From CAYPTY01 sp964413935 (GTDB taxonomy: Bacteria > Bacteroidota > Rhodothermia > Balneolales > Balneolaceae), in assembly GCA_964413935.1 (NCBI GenBank), contig CAYPTY010000016.1, forward strand, positions 1-64,000: DNA of 64,000 nt, given 5' to 3'. Shown in pieces: positions 59,629 to 64,000 of this stretch (its first letter is position 1; each line of letters begins with the position of its first letter). The translations under genes were made by a program, and so were the position numbers. The notes under the pieces are model-generated. The model ran no database searches, was not told the DNA's origin, and worked only from the letters and a program-made list of their open reading frames with translations.

Positions 59629-59997
59629 ATGTCCGAATTATCTGAGCGAAACTACAGACGCATCAATTATATTAACTGGGCACTTACGGTACCTATGATG
59701 GTGATTTTTGCCTGGCCTTATTATCAGGCTTGCAGCCTGCTGGGGATTAAAGACCTTTTCACCTACCCGGGTTCATTTATTTTTGCCCTTGGATTCATGA
59801 TCACGATACTGCACGGACATGTAACCATGGCTTTAGGTGCCGTACATCGGGATTATTATTACGATTGGCTGGAGAATAATCCCCTTAGCTTCGGACTGCT
59901 CTTTCATCGAATGATGGTAACCACTCGTTTCCGAATAACTATGTTCTTATCAAGTTTGGGGATTTTTCTGATAGGCTACCTCAGTTCAGCGATATAA
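59629..59997 (+). CDS. small membrane protein of unknown function
   Basis: A 122-residue protein with three predicted transmembrane helices, about residues 17-35, 44-65 and 98-118. The middle loop AVHRDYYYDWLENNPLSFGLLF is amphipathic. No family is recognised. The ATG at 59629 is chosen over an in-frame start at 59605 that would overlap ald by 17 bases. It begins 7 bases after the ald stop, which suggests co-transcription. Its stop is two bases from the end of the convergent acs gene. Confidence 0.7.
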   Translation: MSELSERNYRRINYINWALTVPMMVIFAWPYYQACSLLGIKDLFTYPGSFIFALGFMITILHGHVTMALGAVHRDYYYDWLENNPLSFGLLFHRMMVTTRFRITMFLSSLGIFLIGYLSSAI

Positions 59998-59999
59998 AA

Positions 60000-61898
60000 T
60001 TAAAGTTCTTTTCCCTTCAAAAGGGTATCAATCACAGAGGGATCCAGTAATGTTGAAGTATCCCCAAGATTGGATACATCACCGGATGCCACCTTTCTCA
60101 GGATTCGCCTCATGATCTTACCGGAACGGGTTTTAGGCAGACCGCCAACGATCTGCATTTTATCCGGTTTTGCGATGGGACCAATAATTTTTGTGACCAG
60201 ATCCAGCAACTCTCTTTTAAAAGCAGCTTCATCTTCAATGTCTTCACCACAAATCATGAAGGCATAAATTCCCTGTCCCTTTATATCATGCGGATATCCC
60301 ACCACCGCTGATTCCACAACTTTGGGATGTTCATCCAGTGCATTTTCTACTTCAGCTGTTCCGAGTCTGTGTCCAGAAATGTTCAGAACATCGTCCACCC
60401 GACCGGTAATCCGGTAATAGCCTTCTTCATCACGGCGGCAACCATCCCCTGTGAAATAATAACCTTTATAAGCACTCATATATGTTTGAAGGTAGCGATC
60501 ATGATCCCCATATATGGTTCTTGCAATGGAAGGCCAGGGAAATTGGATGCACAGGTTTCCCTCTACGGCATTTCCTTCAATCTCTTTACCATTTTCATCA
60601 AGAAGAACAGGAAAAATTCCGGGTAATGGAAGGGTAGCAAAACCAGGCTTGGTTGGTGTAACTCCAGCCAGCGGAGAAATCATAATGCCACCGGTCTCTG
60701 TCTGCCACCAGGTATCCACGATTGGGCATCTTCCGCTGCCAATATGAGTATGATACCAGTGCCAGGCTTCTTCATTAATTGGTTCGCCTACGGTACCCAG
60801 AACTTTGAGTGAGTTCAGATCATACTTATTGACGTAATCCAGACTCGATTTCATGAGTGCACGAATCGCCGTTGGGGCTGTGTAAAAATGGGTTACTTTA
60901 TACTTTTCAACCACTTCCCAAAAACGCCCTGCATCCGGATAAGTGGGAGTCCCTTCGAATATGATCCCTGTTGCTCCGTTCAGTAATGGTCCGTAAATGA
61001 TATAGGAATGACCGGTAATCCAGCCGGCATCTGCCGTACACCAGTATACGTCGTCTTCCTTAACCTGAAATACATTTCGAAAAGAATAACTGGTATACAC
61101 CATATAACCACCGCAGGTATGCACTACTCCCTTTGGTTTACCGGTTGAACCGGAGGTGTACAGTATGAAGAGTGGATCCTCTGCTTCCATTTCAACAGCA
61201 GTGTGAGATTTCGAAGCATTTCGGATAAGAAGGTGCCACCATTCGTCACGACCTTCTACCCAGTTTATTTCCTTATTGGTGCGTTGACAAACCACTACCT
61301 TTTCGACGGAGGGACAGTTTTGAAGAGCTTCGTCCGAAATATCTTTAAGTGGTACATGCTTTTCTCCGCGACGAAGGCCATCATTGGTAATCAACAGTTT
61401 TGCATCACAATCTTGAATCCGCTCTGCCAGCGATTGAGCTGAAAAACCAGCAAAAACGATGGAATGAATAGCTCCGATTCGGGCACAAGCCAAAGCTGAA
61501 ATTACCAGTTCTGGAGTCATGGCCATATAAATACAGACACGGTCACCTTTTTTGATACCCATATTGGTTAGTACATTGGCAAACCGGCACACATCCTCAT
61601 ATAATTGTCTGTAAGTGATAGTACGGCGGAAAGAATCCGGGTGGTTTGGTTCAAAAATAAAGGCCGTCTTATTACCGATGGAATTTAAATGTCGATCCAA
61701 TGCGTTTTCGGTGATGTTCAACTTACCGCCTTCAAACCATTTGATATCGCCTTTTTCAAAACTTCCCGAATGAACTTTATCCCAGCGTTTGCGCCAGTAA
61801 AAAGTACCCGCTTCATGATCCCAGAATTCCAGGGGATCTTCCACGCTTTCTTTTACCTGTTCATTGTAATCTTCAAAAGTTTTGATATTCAGCCACAT
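60000..61898 (-). CDS. acs: acetyl-CoA synthetase (AMP-forming)
   Basis: A 632-residue ANL-family ligase making acetyl-CoA from acetate, ATP and CoA. LFILYTSGSTGKPKGVVHT is the phosphate-binding motif, VDTWWQTETGG with the acetyl-pocket Trp is specific for Acs, YFTGDGCRRDEEGYYRITGRVDDVLNISGHR holds motif and hinge, and LPKTRSGKIMRRIL supplies the catalytic, often acetylated, lysine. Slightly shorter than E. coli Acs (652). It is divergent from the Lhr-like helicase. Confidence 0.95.
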   Translation of the reverse strand: MWLNIKTFEDYNEQVKESVEDPLEFWDHEAGTFYWRKRWDKVHSGSFEKGDIKWFEGGKLNITENALDRHLNSIGNKTAFIFEPNHPDSFRRTITYRQLYEDVCRFANVLTNMGIKKGDRVCIYMAMTPELVISALACARIGAIHSIVFAGFSAQSLAERIQDCDAKLLITNDGLRRGEKHVPLKDISDEALQNCPSVEKVVVCQRTNKEINWVEGRDEWWHLLIRNASKSHTAVEMEAEDPLFILYTSGSTGKPKGVVHTCGGYMVYTSYSFRNVFQVKEDDVYWCTADAGWITGHSYIIYGPLLNGATGIIFEGTPTYPDAGRFWEVVEKYKVTHFYTAPTAIRALMKSSLDYVNKYDLNSLKVLGTVGEPINEEAWHWYHTHIGSGRCPIVDTWWQTETGGIMISPLAGVTPTKPGFATLPLPGIFPVLLDENGKEIEGNAVEGNLCIQFPWPSIARTIYGDHDRYLQTYMSAYKGYYFTGDGCRRDEEGYYRITGRVDDVLNISGHRLGTAEVENALDEHPKVVESAVVGYPHDIKGQGIYAFMICGEDIEDEAAFKRELLDLVTKIIGPIAKPDKMQIVGGLPKTRSGKIMRRILRKVASGDVSNLGDTSTLLDPSVIDTLLKGKEL

Positions 61899-61979
61899 AG
61901 CACAATTCGATTAATTTAAGATGGCTTATGATGTCTCTTTTTTCCTGTATAATCAAGTACATCCACTTCCATTCCTGAA

Positions 61980-64000
61980 ATGAAATCAAAGGGCTATAAA
62001 ATAATAGAATGGTGGTTTTCAGGAAAAGGAATCGAACCATTCCCTTTTCAGGAGCAAACCTGGAATGCGTGTTTGTCTGGGGAACAGGGATTAGTAAATG
62101 CCCCCACCGGTAGTGGAAAATCATTTGCACTCTGGTTTCCAACTCTTATTGAGTGGATTGACCAGCATCCGGACGATTACAGGCAACAGAAAAGCACCGG
62201 CCTTAAACTGATCTGGGTTACCCCATTACGTGCACTTGCAAAGGATTTGGAAATAGCTTTTCGTGACACACTTAGTGATCTGGGAGTGCCCTGGGAAGTT
62301 GGTAGAAGAACAGGCGATGTTTCTTATGCTGTAAAACAAAAACAGAACAGACGCATGCCTGAGGTACTCATCATCACACCCGAAAGTTTGCATGTACTTT
62401 TTACCCAAAAAAATTATGAACGCCATTTTAAAGATCTGAAGCGAATTGTGATTGATGAGTGGCATGAGCTGATCGGAACCAAGAGAGGAACCCAGACAGA
62501 ATTGGCGATAAACAGGCTGAAACATATACAACCTGATTTGAACATATGGGGGGTTTCTGCTACTATCGGTAATCTGGAAGAGGCACTTGAGGTATTATTA
62601 GGGACCGAATCCCACTCAATCAAATCCAGAATTATCAAGACATCTATTGATAAGAAAATTGAAGTGCACTCAATTTTACCGGATGAAATTGAAAAATTTC
62701 CATGGTATGGTCATCTGGGTATCAATCTGCTTCAAAAAGTCCTTCCGATTATAGAAGAAAGTCGCAGTTGTCTCATTTTCACCAATACAAGAGGCCAGGC
62801 TGAATTATGGTTTCAGGAAATTTTGCTGGCAAAACCTGAACTTGCAGGGGTTATTGCCCTTCATCATGGTTCCTTAAATCGTGAGGTTAGGGACTGGGTT
62901 GAAAATTCACTCAGTGAAGGTAGCCTCAAAGCAGTGGTTTGTACCTCAAGCCTGGATCTGGGTGTCGATTTCAGTCCGGTTGAAACGGTTATTCAGGTTG
63001 GTTCCCCAAAAGGGGTGGCCCGATTTTTACAAAGGGCCGGTCGAAGCGGACATAAACCTGGGCAAACCAGTGTGATTCACTTTTTACCCACACATGCACT
63101 TGAACTTATTGAGGCTGCCGCACTTAAATCAGCCATAAAATCCACCGACCTCGAATCTCGTCCACCTATTCTGAAGCCCTATGATGTGTTGATTCAATAT
63201 ATGGTCACTTTGGCCGTGAGTAATGGTTTTGAGGAGGATGAATTATACAATGAAGTAACAAAAACCTTTGCATATCAGACTCTGACAAAGCATGAATGGA
63301 GAAGGATGTTAGATTTTATAACCACTGGGGGAGACTCACTCAAACGGTATGACGAGTACAAGAAAGTAATTCAGGAAAACGGATTATACATTATCACGGA
63401 CAAAAGAACAGCTCGACGTCATAAAATGAGTATTGGTACAATCAGCTCAGACAGCATGTTCAGGGTGAAGTATATGAGTGGAGCTAATATTGGGGTGATT
63501 GAAGAACGATTTATTACCCGACTTAATATTGGTGAAAAATTCTGGTTTGCCGGACGAACACTCGAACTAGTGAAACTAACCGGTCAGATTGCTTATGTGA
63601 AAAAAGCAAAACCAGGTAAAGCAAAAACACCGAGTTGGCAGGGCGGCAGGATGTCCCTTTCTTCAAATATGACTAAAATTCTTCGTGAAAAAATGCAGGA
63701 ATATATATCAGGTAAAAGGGATGACGTAGAATTAAAAACAATTGAGCCCATTCTGGATATTCAAAAACAATGGTCAGTTTTGCCAGGCAAAGATGAGTTA
63801 CTGATAGAGAAAACATATTCAAGAGAAGGATGCCATCTTTTCATTTTTCCATTCGAGGGAAGATATGTTCACGAAGGGATGGCTGCTTTAATTGCTTATC
63901 GGCTATCTAAAATTCAGCCTTTTACTTTTTCTATCGCTATGAATGATTATGGTTTTGAGTTACTTAGCGATCAAGACATACCTATTGAGAAAGCACTGGA
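61980..64000 (+). CDS. Lhr-like ligase-associated DEXH helicase, cut at the right edge
   Basis: The first 673 residues of a superfamily 2 helicase; the reading frame is open to the window end, and relatives are about 800-850 residues. PFPFQEQTWNACLSG and NAPTGSGKSFALWFP (Walker A, 40-48) start the core, then TPLRALAKDLE, IDEWHELIG (DEWH motif II), SATIGN (III), VVCTSSLDLGVDFSPVETV (V) and GVARFLQRAGRSGH (VI). A winged-helix and Lhr-specific region follow. This is the ligase-associated Lhr form (DNA damage response), agreeing with the MBL exonuclease-ligase pair at 47-50 kb. ATG at 61980 gives the normal N terminus. It starts 81 bases from the divergent acs gene. Confidence 0.9.
   Translation, partial: MKSKGYKIIEWWFSGKGIEPFPFQEQTWNACLSGEQGLVNAPTGSGKSFALWFPTLIEWIDQHPDDYRQQKSTGLKLIWVTPLRALAKDLEIAFRDTLSDLGVPWEVGRRTGDVSYAVKQKQNRRMPEVLIITPESLHVLFTQKNYERHFKDLKRIVIDEWHELIGTKRGTQTELAINRLKHIQPDLNIWGVSATIGNLEEALEVLLGTESHSIKSRIIKTSIDKKIEVHSILPDEIEKFPWYGHLGINLLQKVLPIIEESRSCLIFTNTRGQAELWFQEILLAKPELAGVIALHHGSLNREVRDWVENSLSEGSLKAVVCTSSLDLGVDFSPVETVIQVGSPKGVARFLQRAGRSGHKPGQTSVIHFLPTHALELIEAAALKSAIKSTDLESRPPILKPYDVLIQYMVTLAVSNGFEEDELYNEVTKTFAYQTLTKHEWRRMLDFITTGGDSLKRYDEYKKVIQENGLYIITDKRTARRHKMSIGTISSDSMFRVKYMSGANIGVIEERFITRLNIGEKFWFAGRTLELVKLTGQIAYVKKAKPGKAKTPSWQGGRMSLSSNMTKILREKMQEYISGKRDDVELKTIEPILDIQKQWSVLPGKDELLIEKTYSREGCHLFIFPFEGRYVHEGMAALIAYRLSKIQPFTFSIAMNDYGFELLSDQDIPIEKAL

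Overview
The window is 64 kb of ordinary bacterial chromosome. It is densely coded, with no insertion sequence, prophage, CRISPR array or rRNA operon seen. Gene content points to the Bacteroidota/Rhodothermota/Balneolota assemblage, and most plausibly a marine, aerobic, heterotrophic balneolalean. The pointers are a fused CcoN-CcoO oxidase subunit, an L-lysine 6-transaminase beside an ornithine aminotransferase, DUF4412 and NamZ (DUF1343) proteins, many short-lipobox lipoproteins, and a DnaE with its own N-terminal exonuclease. One promoter (for the tRNA at the left edge) has both a TTGACA box and a TAnnTTTG-type -10. The lineage is an inference from gene content; no marker gene was compared.

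Layout. 1-6 kb: a partial initiator tRNA with its promoter, two class III aminotransferases (ornithine, lysine), an SDR dehydrogenase and purL. 6.0-14.9 kb: a respiratory operon in which an Rrf2-type Fe-S regulator overlaps ccoI, followed by ccoS, a fused ccoNO, ccoQ, a single-haem ccoP, ccoG, ccoH and a DsbD/TauE-like membrane gene. 14.9-17.5 kb: a HAD phosphatase, then LemA and two TPM proteins. 17.5-22.7 kb, minus strand: FadE-type acyl-CoA dehydrogenase with its TetR regulator, trmB, pdxH and a thioredoxin-fold protein. 22.7-30.7 kb: a structured intergenic stretch, an amidohydrolase lipoprotein, Nudix-pyrG, a GDPD lipoprotein, rlmB, namZ and ndk. 30.8-38.7 kb: a class III nucleotide cyclase, a YyaL/DUF255 protein, DUF4412, mnmA, an HNH protein and a divergent PiT-like transporter. 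38.8-45.3 kb: glutamate dehydrogenase coupled to an RsbW-like ATPase, thioredoxin and dnaE. 45.4-55.3 kb: oxyR, a DNA-repair exonuclease/ligase pair, an RND efflux pair and an AlkA-like protein. 55.3-64 kb: groESL, rsmA, alanine dehydrogenase, acetyl-CoA synthetase, and an Lhr-like helicase that runs off the right edge.

How the genes work together. Three themes stand out. (1) High-affinity respiration: a complete cbb3 assembly-plus-structure operon headed by a probable Fe-S sensor. (2) Amino-acid, fatty-acid and acetate catabolism: RocD, LAT, GDH, Ald, FadE and Acs. (3) Genome maintenance: the ligase-associated MBL exonuclease, ATP-dependent ligase and Lhr helicase set, an AlkA-like HhH protein apparently lacking its catalytic Asp, OxyR, and a replicative polymerase whose PHP domain looks degenerate while a DnaQ-type exonuclease is fused in front.

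I found no clear new multi-gene system. The best leads are the DnaE architecture, the altered HhH glycosylase, the ndk terminator that doubles as the namZ start region, the Rrf2/cbb3 control region, and the multi-hairpin intergenic region at 22.7-22.9 kb. No gene-free stretch exceeds 300 bases.
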